Source: Mycolicibacterium sp. TUM20985 (GTDB lineage: Bacteria; Actinomycetota; Actinomycetes; Mycobacteriales; Mycobacteriaceae). From it: 64,000 nt of DNA. The stretch covers positions 1,364,001-1,428,000 of the forward strand of contig NZ_AP027291.1 of the NCBI RefSeq assembly GCF_030295745.1. The letters are read 5' to 3'. The translations under genes were made by a program, and so were the position numbers. Under the pieces are notes generated by a model that saw only the letters and a program-made list of their open reading frames with translations, did no database searches and was not told where the DNA came from. This document shows positions 15,472 through 23,788 of this stretch, piece by piece. How positions within the stretch are numbered: the stretch's first letter is position 1; each line of letters opens with the position of its first letter.

Positions 15472-17262
15472 GTGAGCGACGCAGATTCAGGTACCCGCGG
15501 CCACGTCGGGCTTTTGGACATCGCCCCTCGGTTGCCAGGATTGCTGAAGGACGCGCCGGTGATCGCCCGCGGCGTGGTGACCGGCTTCCTGGCCCGCCCG
15601 ACGGCCAAGACGTCCATCGGCAAGGTGTTCCAGGAACGCGCCGCGCGGTACGGCGACAAGCCCTTCATCAGGTTCGAAGACCAGCAACTGACCTATCGCG
15701 AGGCGAACGAAACGGTCAACCGCTATGCGGCCGTGCTCGCCGCGCGTGGCGTCGGCCACGGTGACGTCGTCGGCGTCATGTTGCGCAACTCGCCGCACTC
15801 GGTGTTGCTGATGCTGGCGGTGGTGAAGTGCGGGGCCGTCGCCGGAATGCTCAACTTCCACCAGCGCGGCAAGGTGCTCGCACACAGCATCGGCCTGCTC
15901 GGCGCCAAGGCCGTCGTCGCCGAGACCGACCTCATCGAGCCGATCGGGGAGAGTGGTGCCGACACCGACGGCCTGATGACGCTCGACGAACTGATTCAGC
16001 TGGCCACCACCGCACCCACCTCCAACCCGGCCACGACCGGTGCGGTGCTCGCCAAGGACAAGGCGTTCTACATCTTCACCTCGGGAACCACGGGGATGCC
16101 GAAGGCCAGCGTCATGACCCACTACCGCTGGCTTCGCGCCCTCGCCGGATTTGGCGGTCTCGGCATGCGGTTGACCACCGACGACACGCTGTACTGCGCC
16201 CTGCCGCTCTACCACAACAATGCACTGACGGTCGCGCTGTCCTCGGTGCTCAACTCGGGTTCGACTCTGGCGCTTGGTAAGTCGTTCTCGGCGTCGAAGT
16301 TCTGGGACGACGTCATCGGCTACGACGCGACGGCGTTCGTCTACATCGGCGAGATCTGCTCCTACCTCCTCAACCAGCCGCCCAAGCCGACCGACCGCAA
16401 GCACCGGGTGCGCGTCATTGCGGGCAACGGGTTGCGGCCGGCGATCTGGGACGACTTCACCAAGCGGTTCGGCATCTCGCGGGTCTGCGAGTTCTACGCC
16501 GCCAGCGAGGGCAACACCGCCTTCCTCAACGTGTTCAACGTCGACAAGACGACGGGTATCTGCCCGTCGCCGATCGCCTTCGTCGAGTACGACGAGGAGA
16601 GCGGCGGGCCGGCGCGCGGCGAGGACGGCCGCGTCCGCAAGGTCAAGACCGGGGAGCCGGGTCTGCTTCTGTCCAAGGTGAGCAACTTCCAGCCGTTCGA
16701 CGGTTACACCGACCGGGAAGCCACCGAGAAGAAGCTCGTCCGCGACGCGTTCAAGGATGGCGACGTCTGGTTCAACACGGGCGACCTGATGCGCTCCCAG
16801 GGATTCGGACATGCGGCGTTCACCGATCGCCTCGGTGACACCTTCCGGTGGAAGGGCGAGAACGTCGCGACCACTGAGGTCGAGGCGGCGGTGGCGACGG
16901 ACTCGCAGGTCGAGGAGTGCACGGTGTTCGGCGTCGAGGTCGAGGGCGCAGGCGGCAGGGCGGGCATGGTCGCCATCCAGCTCAAGGAGGGCCAGGATTT
17001 CGACGGCAAGGCGCTGGCGAAGTCCGTTTACCAGCACCTGCCCGCGTACGCGGTGCCGTTGTTCGTCCGGACCACCGAGACATTGGCGCACACGTTGACC
17101 TTCAAGAGCCAGAAGGTCGACCTGCGCAAGGAGGGCTACGGCGGCGACGACCAGAACGTCGACGACCCGGTGTACGTGCTCGCCGGCCGCGAGGAGGGCT
17201 ACGTGCCCTTCTACGACGACTACCTCGCCGAGGTCGTCGACGGCAAACGCCCCAAGTCCTGA
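15472..17262 (+). CDS. fadD6: Long/very-long-chain fatty acyl-CoA synthetase, FATP type
   Basis: Activates fatty acids to acyl-CoA at the membrane. The 596 residues match FadD6 of M. tuberculosis (597). Motifs: FYIFTSGTTGMPKAS (about 195), YHNNALTVALSS, EFYAASEGNTAF, FNTGDLM and FRWKGENVATTEVE, typical of the FATP/VLCFA branch. The GTG at 15472 has its own -10 box. A 13-bp-arm hairpin follows the stop and separates it from folP2. Confidence 0.93.
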   Translation: MSDADSGTRGHVGLLDIAPRLPGLLKDAPVIARGVVTGFLARPTAKTSIGKVFQERAARYGDKPFIRFEDQQLTYREANETVNRYAAVLAARGVGHGDVVGVMLRNSPHSVLLMLAVVKCGAVAGMLNFHQRGKVLAHSIGLLGAKAVVAETDLIEPIGESGADTDGLMTLDELIQLATTAPTSNPATTGAVLAKDKAFYIFTSGTTGMPKASVMTHYRWLRALAGFGGLGMRLTTDDTLYCALPLYHNNALTVALSSVLNSGSTLALGKSFSASKFWDDVIGYDATAFVYIGEICSYLLNQPPKPTDRKHRVRVIAGNGLRPAIWDDFTKRFGISRVCEFYAASEGNTAFLNVFNVDKTTGICPSPIAFVEYDEESGGPARGEDGRVRKVKTGEPGLLLSKVSNFQPFDGYTDREATEKKLVRDAFKDGDVWFNTGDLMRSQGFGHAAFTDRLGDTFRWKGENVATTEVEAAVATDSQVEECTVFGVEVEGAGGRAGMVAIQLKEGQDFDGKALAKSVYQHLPAYAVPLFVRTTETLAHTLTFKSQKVDLRKEGYGGDDQNVDDPVYVLAGREEGYVPFYDDYLAEVVDGKRPKS

Positions 17263-17269
17263 GCCCCCG

Positions 17270-17322
17270 GCGATTTGTGCACGCCCTGCCGCGCTCACCG
17301 CGGCCGCGGGTGCACAAATCGC
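17270..17322. repeat. Inverted repeat, 13-bp perfect arms, between fadD6 and folP2
   Basis: GCGATTTGTGCAC (17270-17282) and GTGCACAAATCGC (17310-17322) are separated by a GC-rich 27-nt loop. It sits 8 nt after the fadD6 stop and ends 8 nt before the folP2 -10 box. It could act as a terminator or be a dispersed mycobacterial intergenic repeat. Confidence 0.7.
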
Positions 17323-17330
17323 GAGAGCCG

Positions 17331-17336
17331 TAGCCT
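17331..17336 (+). promoter_or_regulatory. -10 hexamer of folP2
   Basis: TAGCCT lies 6 nt before the ATG at 17343. Confidence 0.5.
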
Positions 17337-17342
17337 GGGAAC

Positions 17343-18218
17343 ATGCAGGCGACGTTCGTGGGCCGTCCCGTGGCGGCCGATCGCGCCATGATCATGGCGA
17401 TCGTCAACCGGACGCCGGACTCGTTCTACGACCGCGGTGCCACCTTCACCGACGAGGCGGCCATGGCGGCCGCGCACAGAGTCATCGCCGAGGGCGCCGA
17501 CGTGGTCGACGTCGGCGGCGTGAAGGCCGGGCCCGGCGTGGTGGTGGACACCGAGGAGGAGGTCGCCCGCGTCGTGCCGTTCATCGAGTGGCTTCGCGAC
17601 GCCTATCCCGACCAGCTGATCAGCGTCGACACGTGGCGGGCGGCGGTCGCCAAGCAGGCCTGCGCGGCCGGCGCCGACATCATCAACGACACCTGGGGAG
17701 GGTCCGATCCAGGGCTTCCCGAAGTCGCCGCAGAGTTCGGCGCTGGGCTGGTGTGTTCGCATACGGGTGGCGCGATACCGCGGACGCGACCGTTCCGGGT
17801 CAACTACGGGTTGACCGAGCGGGGTGTCGTCGACGACGTCATCGCGGAGGTGACGTCCGCGGCCGAGCGCGCCGTCGCCGCGGGGGTCGCGCGGGACGCC
17901 GTGCTGATCGATCCGACCCATGATTTCGGTAAGAACACTCACCATGGTCTTAGTTTGTTGCGCCACGTAAACGACCTTGTAAACACTGGATGGCCGGTCC
18001 TGATGGCCCTCAGCAACAAGGATTTCGTCGGGGAGACTCTAGGGGTGGGCTTGACCGAACGCCTCGAGGGAACTCTGGCCGCGACCGCGCTCGCCGCGCA
18101 GGCGGGGGCGGCGATGTTCCGGGTTCACGAGGTGGGGCCCACGCGACGCGTGCTCGAAATGGTCGCGTCGATCCAGGGCGTGCGTCCACCGGCGCGGACC
18201 GTAAGGGGACTGGCATGA
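17343..18218 (+). CDS. folP2: Dihydropteroate synthase-like protein FolP2
   Basis: TIM-barrel of the DHPS (pterin-binding) family: MAIVNRTPDSFYDRG near the N-terminus, ISVDTWRAAVA, IINDTWGG, DPTHDFGKN. The usual DVGGESTRPG loop reads DVGGVKAGPG, so the STRP residues that contact p-aminobenzoate in true DHPS are missing. M. tuberculosis and M. leprae FolP2 are reported to lack DHPS activity, and this sequence agrees. 291 residues. The stop overlaps the gpgS ATG (ATGA), as expected for a folP2-gpgS operon. Confidence 0.9.
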   Translation: MQATFVGRPVAADRAMIMAIVNRTPDSFYDRGATFTDEAAMAAAHRVIAEGADVVDVGGVKAGPGVVVDTEEEVARVVPFIEWLRDAYPDQLISVDTWRAAVAKQACAAGADIINDTWGGSDPGLPEVAAEFGAGLVCSHTGGAIPRTRPFRVNYGLTERGVVDDVIAEVTSAAERAVAAGVARDAVLIDPTHDFGKNTHHGLSLLRHVNDLVNTGWPVLMALSNKDFVGETLGVGLTERLEGTLAATALAAQAGAAMFRVHEVGPTRRVLEMVASIQGVRPPARTVRGLA

Positions 18219-19165
18219 GCATGACACCCGAACTCGACGCCGCTGAGGCCATCGCGGGACACCGCTGGTTGACCGACCACACGTGGCGTAGGCCCACGTG
18301 GACGGTCGCCGAATTGGAGGCGGCCAAGGCCGGGCGGACCGTGTCCGTCGTCCTGCCCGCGCTGAACGAGGAGGAGACCGTCGCCTCGGTGGTCGACACC
18401 ATCACCCCGCTGCTGGGCGGGCTCGTCGACGAGATCATCGTGCTGGACTCCGGGTCGACCGACGACACCGAGATTCGCGCGGTCGCCGCAGGCGCCAGGG
18501 TGGTCAGCCGGGAGGCCGCGCTACCGGAGGTCGAGCCGCAGCCCGGCAAGGGTGAGGTGCTGTGGCGTTCGCTCGCCGCGACCACCGGGGACCTCGTGGT
18601 GTTCGTGGACTCCGATCTGATCGATCCCGACCCGATGTTCGTCCCCAAGTTGCTCGGACCCCTGCTGACGGCCGACGGGGTACACCTGGTCAAGGGCTTC
18701 TACCGCCGCCCACTGAAGGTCAGCGGTAGCGAAGACGCCAATGGCGGCGGCCGGGTCACCGAACTGGTCGCGCGGCCGCTGCTGGCCGCGCTGCGCCCGG
18801 AGCTGACGTGTCTGCTGCAACCGCTGGGCGGCGAGTACGCCGGCACCCGCGAGCTGCTGACGACGCTGCCATTCGCGCCGGCGTACGGCGTCGAGATCGG
18901 GCTGCTGATCGACACGTACGACCGTCTGGGCCTGGACGCCATCGCCCAGGTGAACCTCGGCGTCCGGACACACCGCAACCGGCCGCTGACGGAACTGGCC
19001 GCGATGAGCCGTCAGGTGATCGCCACGCTGCTGTCCCGCTGCGGGGTGCCCGACTCGGGCATGGGCCTGACGCAGTTCTTCGCCGACGGCGAGGACTACG
19101 CCGCCCGCACCTCGACGGTGTCGCTGGCCGACCGGCCGCCGATGGTCACCCTGCGCCCTCGCTGA
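18215..19165 (+). CDS. gpgS: Glucosyl-3-phosphoglycerate synthase
   Basis: GT81 glycosyltransferase that moves glucose from an NDP-glucose to 3-phosphoglycerate, the first step towards methylglucose lipopolysaccharide. Visible: VVLPALNEEETV (about 45-56), the metal-binding VDSD (Asp132-Ser-Asp134), LQPLGGEYAG and THRNR towards the end. Length 316 versus about 324 in M. tuberculosis. The ATG at 18215 is chosen for the 4-nt overlap with folP2; a longer frame from 17990 has no family similarity. Confidence 0.93.
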   Translation: MSMTPELDAAEAIAGHRWLTDHTWRRPTWTVAELEAAKAGRTVSVVLPALNEEETVASVVDTITPLLGGLVDEIIVLDSGSTDDTEIRAVAAGARVVSREAALPEVEPQPGKGEVLWRSLAATTGDLVVFVDSDLIDPDPMFVPKLLGPLLTADGVHLVKGFYRRPLKVSGSEDANGGGRVTELVARPLLAALRPELTCLLQPLGGEYAGTRELLTTLPFAPAYGVEIGLLIDTYDRLGLDAIAQVNLGVRTHRNRPLTELAAMSRQVIATLLSRCGVPDSGMGLTQFFADGEDYAARTSTVSLADRPPMVTLRPR

Positions 19166-19176
19166 CCGTGGGGTCA

Positions 19177-19182
19177 TAGGCT
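19177..19182 (+). promoter_or_regulatory. -10 hexamer of DivIVA-like gene
   Basis: TAGGCT lies 7 nt before the GTG at 19190. Confidence 0.45.
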
Positions 19183-19189
19183 TGCGGCC

Positions 19190-19540
19190 GTGACGTTGAT
19201 CCTTGTCTATCTGGTCGTGCTGATTCTGGTCGCGACCGTTCTGTTCGGCGTCGGCAGCGTGCTGTTCGGTCGCGGTGAGAGATTGCCACCGCTGCCCCGC
19301 GCCACCACCGCCACCGTGCTGCCCGCGTCGCAGGTCACCGGGGCCGACGTCGACGCCCTCAAGTTCAGCCAGACGTTGCGCGGCTACAAGGCCAGCGAAG
19401 TCGACTGGGTGCTCGAGCGGCTGGGCCAGGAACTCGACCAGTTGCGGGGCCAGGTCGCCGCGCTGCGCGCTGCCTACGGGGTCGACGACTTCGTCCCCGA
19501 CTCGGACGCGGTACCCGCGGAGGGGCGCGACGAGCAGTGA
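19190..19540 (+). CDS. Membrane-anchored DivIVA-domain protein (Rv1209-like)
   Basis: Residues 3-25 form one membrane helix (LILVYLVVLILVATVLFGVGS). A DivIVA-type motif, LRGYKASEVDWVLERLGQEL, and a short coiled-coil (QLRGQVAALRAAYG) follow, then an acidic tail. It has 116 residues. DivIVA motifs bind curved membrane or poles; the role of this small form is not known. Its stop overlaps the start of tagA (GTGA), so both are likely co-transcribed, although no functional link is obvious. Confidence 0.8.
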   Translation: MTLILVYLVVLILVATVLFGVGSVLFGRGERLPPLPRATTATVLPASQVTGADVDALKFSQTLRGYKASEVDWVLERLGQELDQLRGQVAALRAAYGVDDFVPDSDAVPAEGRDEQ

Positions 19541-20127
19541 CCGACGGTCGAACCCGTTGCAGCTGGGCTGAATCCACGCCTGAGCGGTGGGCGACGGCCG
19601 ACGCCGTGCTCTACCGCGAGTACCACGACACCGAGTGGGGTCAACCGCTGCGGACCAGTCGCGAGCTGTTCGAGCGGATGACGCTGGAGGCCTTTCAGAG
19701 CGGGCTGTCGTGGCTGATCATCCTGCGCAAGCGGGACAACTTCCGGCGGGCCTTCGACCACTTCGACGTTGCCCGGATCGTCCGTTACGACGACGGTGAC
19801 GTGGAGCGTTTGATGGCCGACGTCGGGATCGTGCGCAATCGCGCCAAGATCGACGCGACGATCGCCAACGCGCGTGCGGCGGAAGGGCTCGACGTCGACC
19901 TGAGCGAGTTGCTGTGGTCGTTCGCTCCCGAGCCGCGACCTCGGCATGCCGAGATGTCCCTGGTGCCCGCAGTCACGCCGGAGTCGACGGCGATGGCCAA
20001 GGAGCTGAAGCGGCGCGGCTTCAAATTCGTCGGCCCGACGACGGCATATGCGCTGATGCAGGCGACCGGGATGGTCGACGATCATGTGGCTGCATGTTGG
20101 GTTCCGACCGTTCGAGGCGGCGTCTAA
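19537..20127 (+). CDS. tagA: DNA-3-methyladenine glycosylase I
   Basis: Base-excision repair enzyme that removes 3-methyladenine from alkylated DNA. The N-terminus RCSWAESTP...YREYHDTEWG and the LEAFQSGLSWLIILRKR segment are typical of the family; the conserved Cys and His bind zinc together with C-terminal His/Cys (DDHVAACW). The helix-hairpin-helix part includes FKFVGPTTAYALMQATGMVDDH. 196 residues, normal size. The GTG overlaps the upstream stop by 4 nt. Confidence 0.92.
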   Translation: MTDGRTRCSWAESTPERWATADAVLYREYHDTEWGQPLRTSRELFERMTLEAFQSGLSWLIILRKRDNFRRAFDHFDVARIVRYDDGDVERLMADVGIVRNRAKIDATIANARAAEGLDVDLSELLWSFAPEPRPRHAEMSLVPAVTPESTAMAKELKRRGFKFVGPTTAYALMQATGMVDDHVAACWVPTVRGGV

Positions 20128-20256
20128 GTCGGGTCTTTGCACACCGCAGGGCCCGGATAGGGAACAATGGCCAGAGATAGTTCAGAGCCGAGTGCTGTCG
20201 CCGGGTGGGCAGTCTCGGCCCAGAGCCGTTCCGCGTGCGCGGACCGGAGCATGCGG

Positions 20257-20262
20257 AAGGAG
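20257..20262 (+). promoter_or_regulatory. Ribosome-binding site deciding the DUF3117 start
   Basis: AAGGAG lies 6 nt before the ATG at 20269. The in-frame ATG at 20167 has no such site. Confidence 0.6.
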
Positions 20263-20268
20263 CGCTCG

Positions 20269-20445
20269 ATGGCGGCGATGAAGCCCCGGACCGGCGACGG
20301 TCCACTGGAAGCAACCAAAGAGGGGCGGGGCATCGTGATGCGAGTACCACTCGAGGGCGGCGGGCGCCTCGTCGTCGAGCTGACACCCGACGAGGCCGCC
20401 GCACTCGGCGATGAACTGAAGAACGTCACCGCCCCCACCAGCTGA
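20269..20445 (+). CDS. DUF3117 protein (Rv1211-like), 58 aa
   Basis: Small protein conserved across actinobacteria: MAAMKPRTGDGPLEATKEGR followed by IVMRVPLEGGGRLVVELTPDEAAALGDEL. The sequence is almost identical to the C-terminal part of M. tuberculosis Rv1211. The predicted fold is a short beta sheet and one helix. The role is unknown; strong conservation suggests an important or abundant protein. A strong ribosome-binding site and a ~140-nt upstream region distinguish it from the leaderless neighbours. Confidence 0.85.
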   Translation: MAAMKPRTGDGPLEATKEGRGIVMRVPLEGGGRLVVELTPDEAAALGDELKNVTAPTS

Positions 20446-20462
20446 TCGTCGATCCCCAACCG

Positions 20463-21632
20463 CTAGCGGGAGACCTCTTGATAGATCTCCAGGGTCTGCT
20501 CTGCGATACGCGCCCAGGAGAACTCGTCGATACACCGTTGGCGCCCTGCGCGCCCGTATCGTTCCGCCCGGTCGGGATCGGCCACCATGGCGTTGACCGC
20601 ATTGGCCAGCCGCACCTCGAAACCCTCCGCGTCGGCGGGGTCGTAGTGCACTAGCACCCCGGTCTCGCCGTCTGCGACGACCTCGGGTATGCCGCCCACG
20701 TCGGAGGCGACCACGGCCGTCGAGCACGCCATTGCCTCGAGGTTGACGATGCCGAGCGGTTCATAGACCGACGGGCAGACGAAAACGGTTGCGGCCGAGA
20801 GTATTTCGCGGATCTGATCGCCGGGCAGCATTTCCTGTACCCAGAAGATGCCACTGCGTGAGTCGGCGAGCTCCTTCACCGCGCCTCCCACCTCGGCGGC
20901 GATCTCGGGGGTATCGGGCGCGCCGGCGCACAGCACCAACTGCACCTCCGGTGCGAAACGGTGCGCTGCGGCCACCAGGTGTGCCACCCCCTTCTGGCGG
21001 GTGATGCGGCCGACGAACGCCACGATCGGCCGGTTCGGGTCGACGCCGATCCGGGCCAGCGTGCCGGCCGCTCCGTTCCTGTCGGGGTACCACTTCTCGG
21101 TGTCGATGCCGTTGCGCACCACGTGCACGCGGTTCGGGTCGAGGGCGGGGTAGGTGGCCAGCACGTCGTCCCGCATGCCCGAGCTGACCGCGATCACCGC
21201 GTCGGCCGCCTCGACCGCGGTGCGTTCCACCCATGACGACACGCGGTATCCGCCGCCGAGTTGTTCTGCCTTCCATGGCCGCATCGGTTCCAGGGAGTGC
21301 GCCGTCAGCACGTGGGGGATGCCGTACAGCATGGCGGCGAGGTGCCCGGCCAGCCCGGCGTACCAGGTGTGAGAGTGCGCGACGGTCGCGCCCGCGGCGG
21401 AGTTGACCATGACCAGGTCGGCGGACAGGGTCGTCAGCGTCGGGTTGGCGCCACTGAGCGCGGGGTCCGGGGCAGCGACGAAGACGTCGGGCTCACCCGG
21501 CCGCGGCGCACCCATGCAATGCACGTCGACCTCGCACATGGTCTTCAGTTGCGCAACGAGTTCGGTGACGTGGACGCCCGCTCCTCCGTATACCTCCGGT
21601 GGGTATTCCCGCGTCATCATCGCTACTCGCAT
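20463..21632 (-). CDS. glgM: Alpha-maltose-1-phosphate synthase (annotated glycogen synthase GlgA)
   Basis: GT-B glycosyltransferase. In mycobacteria the Rv1212c enzyme uses ADP-glucose and glucose-1-phosphate to make maltose-1-phosphate for GlgE-dependent alpha-glucan synthesis. Visible: MMTREYPPEVYGGAGVHV at the N-terminus, FVGRITRQKGV (about residue 210) and the donor-site region CPSVYEPLGIVNLEAMAC with EPLGIVNLE. 389 residues. The ATG at 21632 is supported by a -10 box 7 nt upstream. It diverges from glgC, which supplies its ADP-glucose. Confidence 0.9.
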   Translation of the reverse strand: MRVAMMTREYPPEVYGGAGVHVTELVAQLKTMCEVDVHCMGAPRPGEPDVFVAAPDPALSGANPTLTTLSADLVMVNSAAGATVAHSHTWYAGLAGHLAAMLYGIPHVLTAHSLEPMRPWKAEQLGGGYRVSSWVERTAVEAADAVIAVSSGMRDDVLATYPALDPNRVHVVRNGIDTEKWYPDRNGAAGTLARIGVDPNRPIVAFVGRITRQKGVAHLVAAAHRFAPEVQLVLCAGAPDTPEIAAEVGGAVKELADSRSGIFWVQEMLPGDQIREILSAATVFVCPSVYEPLGIVNLEAMACSTAVVASDVGGIPEVVADGETGVLVHYDPADAEGFEVRLANAVNAMVADPDRAERYGRAGRQRCIDEFSWARIAEQTLEIYQEVSR

Positions 21633-21639
21633 GGCTACG

Positions 21640-21645
21640 ACGGTA
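21640..21645 (-). promoter_or_regulatory. -10 hexamer of glgM
   Basis: TACCGT on the minus strand is followed by 7 nt and the ATG at 21632. Confidence 0.45.
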
Positions 21646-21772
21646 GTGGCCCTCCGTGGCGGGCGCACCCAATTGTCTTGACCGACAGCCCGTCAGCTCG
21701 TCCGCTCGGCGGCGAAGCCCCCCAAATCGTCTCCAAAAGTGCCAATGGCTAGCCGCGGCTCCTGAGGGCCGA

Positions 21773-21778
21773 TAGGTT
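21773..21778 (+). promoter_or_regulatory. -10 hexamer of glgC
   Basis: TAGGTT lies 6 nt before the ATG at 21785. The glgM and glgC promoters are divergent and about 130 bp apart. Confidence 0.45.
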
Positions 21779-21784
21779 TGACCC

Positions 21785-22999
21785 ATGAAGGAACTGCCGA
21801 CAGTCTTGGGCATCGTCCTGGCGGGCGGTGAGGGTAAGCGCTTGTACCCGTTGACCGCCGACCGTGCCAAACCCGCGGTTCCCTTCGGTGGGGCCTACCG
21901 CCTGATCGATTTCGTGTTGTCGAATCTGGTCAACGCCCGCTATCTCAAGATCTGCGTTCTCACGCAGTACAAATCGCATTCGCTGGATCGCCACATCTCG
22001 CAGAACTGGCGCTTGTCCGGGCTTGCCGGCGAGTACATCACCCCGGTGCCTGCCCAGCAGCGCCTCGGGCCGCGGTGGTACACCGGTTCGGGCGATGCGA
22101 TCCTGCAGTCGCTCAACCTCATCTACGACGAGGACCCCGACTACGTGGTCGTGTTCGGTGCCGATCACATCTATCGGATGGACCCCGAACAGATGCTCCA
22201 GTTCCACATCGAGAGTGGAGCGGGGGCCACGGTGGCCGGGATCAGGGTGCCGCGCGCCGAGGCGACCGCCTTCGGCTGCATCGACGCCGACGAGTCCGGC
22301 ATGATCCGGGAGTTCATCGAGAAGCCGGCCGATCCGCCGGGTACCCCCGATGACCCGGAGCAGACGTTCGCGTCGATGGGCAACTACATCTTCTCCACGA
22401 AGGTGCTCATCGACGCCATCCGCGCCGACGCCGACGATGACCACTCCGACCACGACATGGGTGGCGACATCATCCCGCGTCTGGTCGCCGACGGGATGGC
22501 CGCCGTCTACGACTTCAAGGACAACGAGGTGCCCGGCTCGACCGAGCGCGATCACGGCTACTGGCGCGACGTCGGGACGCTCGACGCCTTCTACGACGCG
22601 CACATGGATCTCGTGTCCGTGCACCCCGTCTTCAATCTGTACAACCGGCGTTGGCCGATCCGGGGCGAACCGGAGAACCTCGCCCCGGCGAAGTTCGTCA
22701 ACGGCGGGTCGGCCCAGGAGTCGGTCGTCGGGGCGGGCAGCATCGTGTCCGCGGCGTCGGTGCGCAACTCGGTGCTGTCGTCGAACGTCGTCATCGACGA
22801 CGGGGCGATCGTCGAGGGCAGCGTCATCATGCCGGGTGTGCGCATCGGGCGGGGTGCCGTTGTGCGCCACGCGATTCTGGACAAGAACGTCGTCGTCGGT
22901 CCGGGCGAACACGTCGGGGTCGATCTCGAGCGCGATCGCGACCGATTCGCGATCAGTGCCGGTGGCGTGGTCGCAGTCGGTAAGGGCGTCTGGATCTAG
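21785..22999 (+). CDS. glgC: Glucose-1-phosphate adenylyltransferase
   Basis: Makes ADP-glucose from ATP and glucose-1-phosphate. The N-terminal nucleotidyltransferase motif is [19 protein letters not shown] (about 12-30); [19 protein letters not shown]-like GSGDAI and [10 protein letters not shown] follow, and the C-terminal third is a left-handed beta-helix ([20 protein letters not shown]). Exactly 404 residues, as in M. tuberculosis. The stop shares CTAG with the stop of the convergent DUF4126 gene. Confidence 0.95.
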   Translation: MKELPTVLGIVLAGGEGKRLYPLTADRAKPAVPFGGAYRLIDFVLSNLVNARYLKICVLTQYKSHSLDRHISQNWRLSGLAGEYITPVPAQQRLGPRWYTGSGDAILQSLNLIYDEDPDYVVVFGADHIYRMDPEQMLQFHIESGAGATVAGIRVPRAEATAFGCIDADESGMIREFIEKPADPPGTPDDPEQTFASMGNYIFSTKVLIDAIRADADDDHSDHDMGGDIIPRLVADGMAAVYDFKDNEVPGSTERDHGYWRDVGTLDAFYDAHMDLVSVHPVFNLYNRRWPIRGEPENLAPAKFVNGGSAQESVVGAGSIVSAASVRNSVLSSNVVIDDGAIVEGSVIMPGVRIGRGAVVRHAILDKNVVVGPGEHVGVDLERDRDRFAISAGGVVAVGKGVWI

Positions 23000-23568
23000 C
23001 GCCGGCGCCGGCGGCGCCACAGGGCGAATGCAGCCCAGGCGATCACGGCCAACGCGACCAACACCAGCACGGGCAGCAGGATCGCCGCGAATACCAACCC
23101 GATGCTGGTGACGTCCTCGACGGTGCTCAACACGGGTGCCGCCACGCCTGCCGTCGCCACGTTGGCCACGGGTCGCACCGCCGTCTTGGTCAGGTGCATG
23201 ACCAGTGCCACGACCACGCCGATCGCGATCGGAATCCACTGACCCGTGGAGGCGAACGCTCCCGGATCGGTGATCGCCGCGGTCTGCGATGCGGTGCCCG
23301 CGCCGAAGACGATGCCACCCGACGTGGGGCGCACCACCGTCTGGATGACGTCGTTGATGCTGTCCAGGGCAGGAATCTTGTCCGCTACGACTTCCACTGC
23401 CAGCAGCACCGCGACGATCACCAACACCCAGCCGTTCTCGAGCCAGGCCCAGCCCGGCGGCAGGTTGATCACATCGGTGAAACGGCCGAGGAGACCCATC
23501 GCCAACAGCGGGATGTAGGCATTCAGCCCGGCGGCACTCGCGAGTCCCACACCGGTGAGCAGCTCCAT
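22996..23568 (-). CDS. DUF4126 family membrane protein
   Basis: 190 residues with about five hydrophobic segments, a re-entrant-looking start ([24 protein letters not shown]), the [20 protein letters not shown] loop and a basic C-terminus WRRRRRR. The family is widespread and of unknown function. The ATG at 23568 is chosen because the small CxxC gene ends 4 nt before it; the longer frame would overlap that gene. The two probably form an operon. Confidence 0.75.
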   Translation of the reverse strand: MELLTGVGLASAAGLNAYIPLLAMGLLGRFTDVINLPPGWAWLENGWVLVIVAVLLAVEVVADKIPALDSINDVIQTVVRPTSGGIVFGAGTASQTAAITDPGAFASTGQWIPIAIGVVVALVMHLTKTAVRPVANVATAGVAAPVLSTVEDVTSIGLVFAAILLPVLVLVALAVIAWAAFALWRRRRRR

Positions 23569-23572
23569 CTCG

Positions 23573-23746
23573 TCAGCGCTGGCGTCGCGCAGGTCGCTCG
23601 TGCGTGGGCACCTTGGGAGTGTTCGTGATCGAACGGCCCTTGCCCGCAACGGTCGACAGCGCACGACGACAGCGCGGACATATCGGCTTGCCCGCGATGT
23701 CGACCGCCCATGGCTTGCCGCTACCGACGCATGTCTTGTCGCTCAC
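23573..23746 (-). CDS. Small CxxC (zinc-ribbon-like) protein, 57 aa
   Basis: A short frame starting at GTG 23746 encodes MSDKTCVGSGKPWAVDIAGK, then PICPRCRRALS, and ends in a basic tail. The CPRC pair together with the earlier Cys6 suggests metal binding. A CATACT hexamer lies 6 nt before the GTG, and the stop is 4 nt before the DUF4126 ATG. The amino-acid composition looks coding, but no family is assigned. Confidence 0.6.
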   Translation of the reverse strand: MSDKTCVGSGKPWAVDIAGKPICPRCRRALSTVAGKGRSITNTPKVPTHERPARRQR

Positions 23747-23788
23747 GTGATCAGTATGAGGCGCGGCCCGTGGGGTTCGTGGCCCGGA

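Noticed and set aside
15487..17298. 603-codon open frame antisense to fadD6
   Set aside because: High GC leaves long stop-free shadow frames; the composition (Val/Gly/Arg/His-rich) is not protein-like and fadD6 is certain.
21749..23239. 496-codon frame antisense to glgC
   Set aside because: Shadow of glgC with low-complexity Asp/Arg/His translation.
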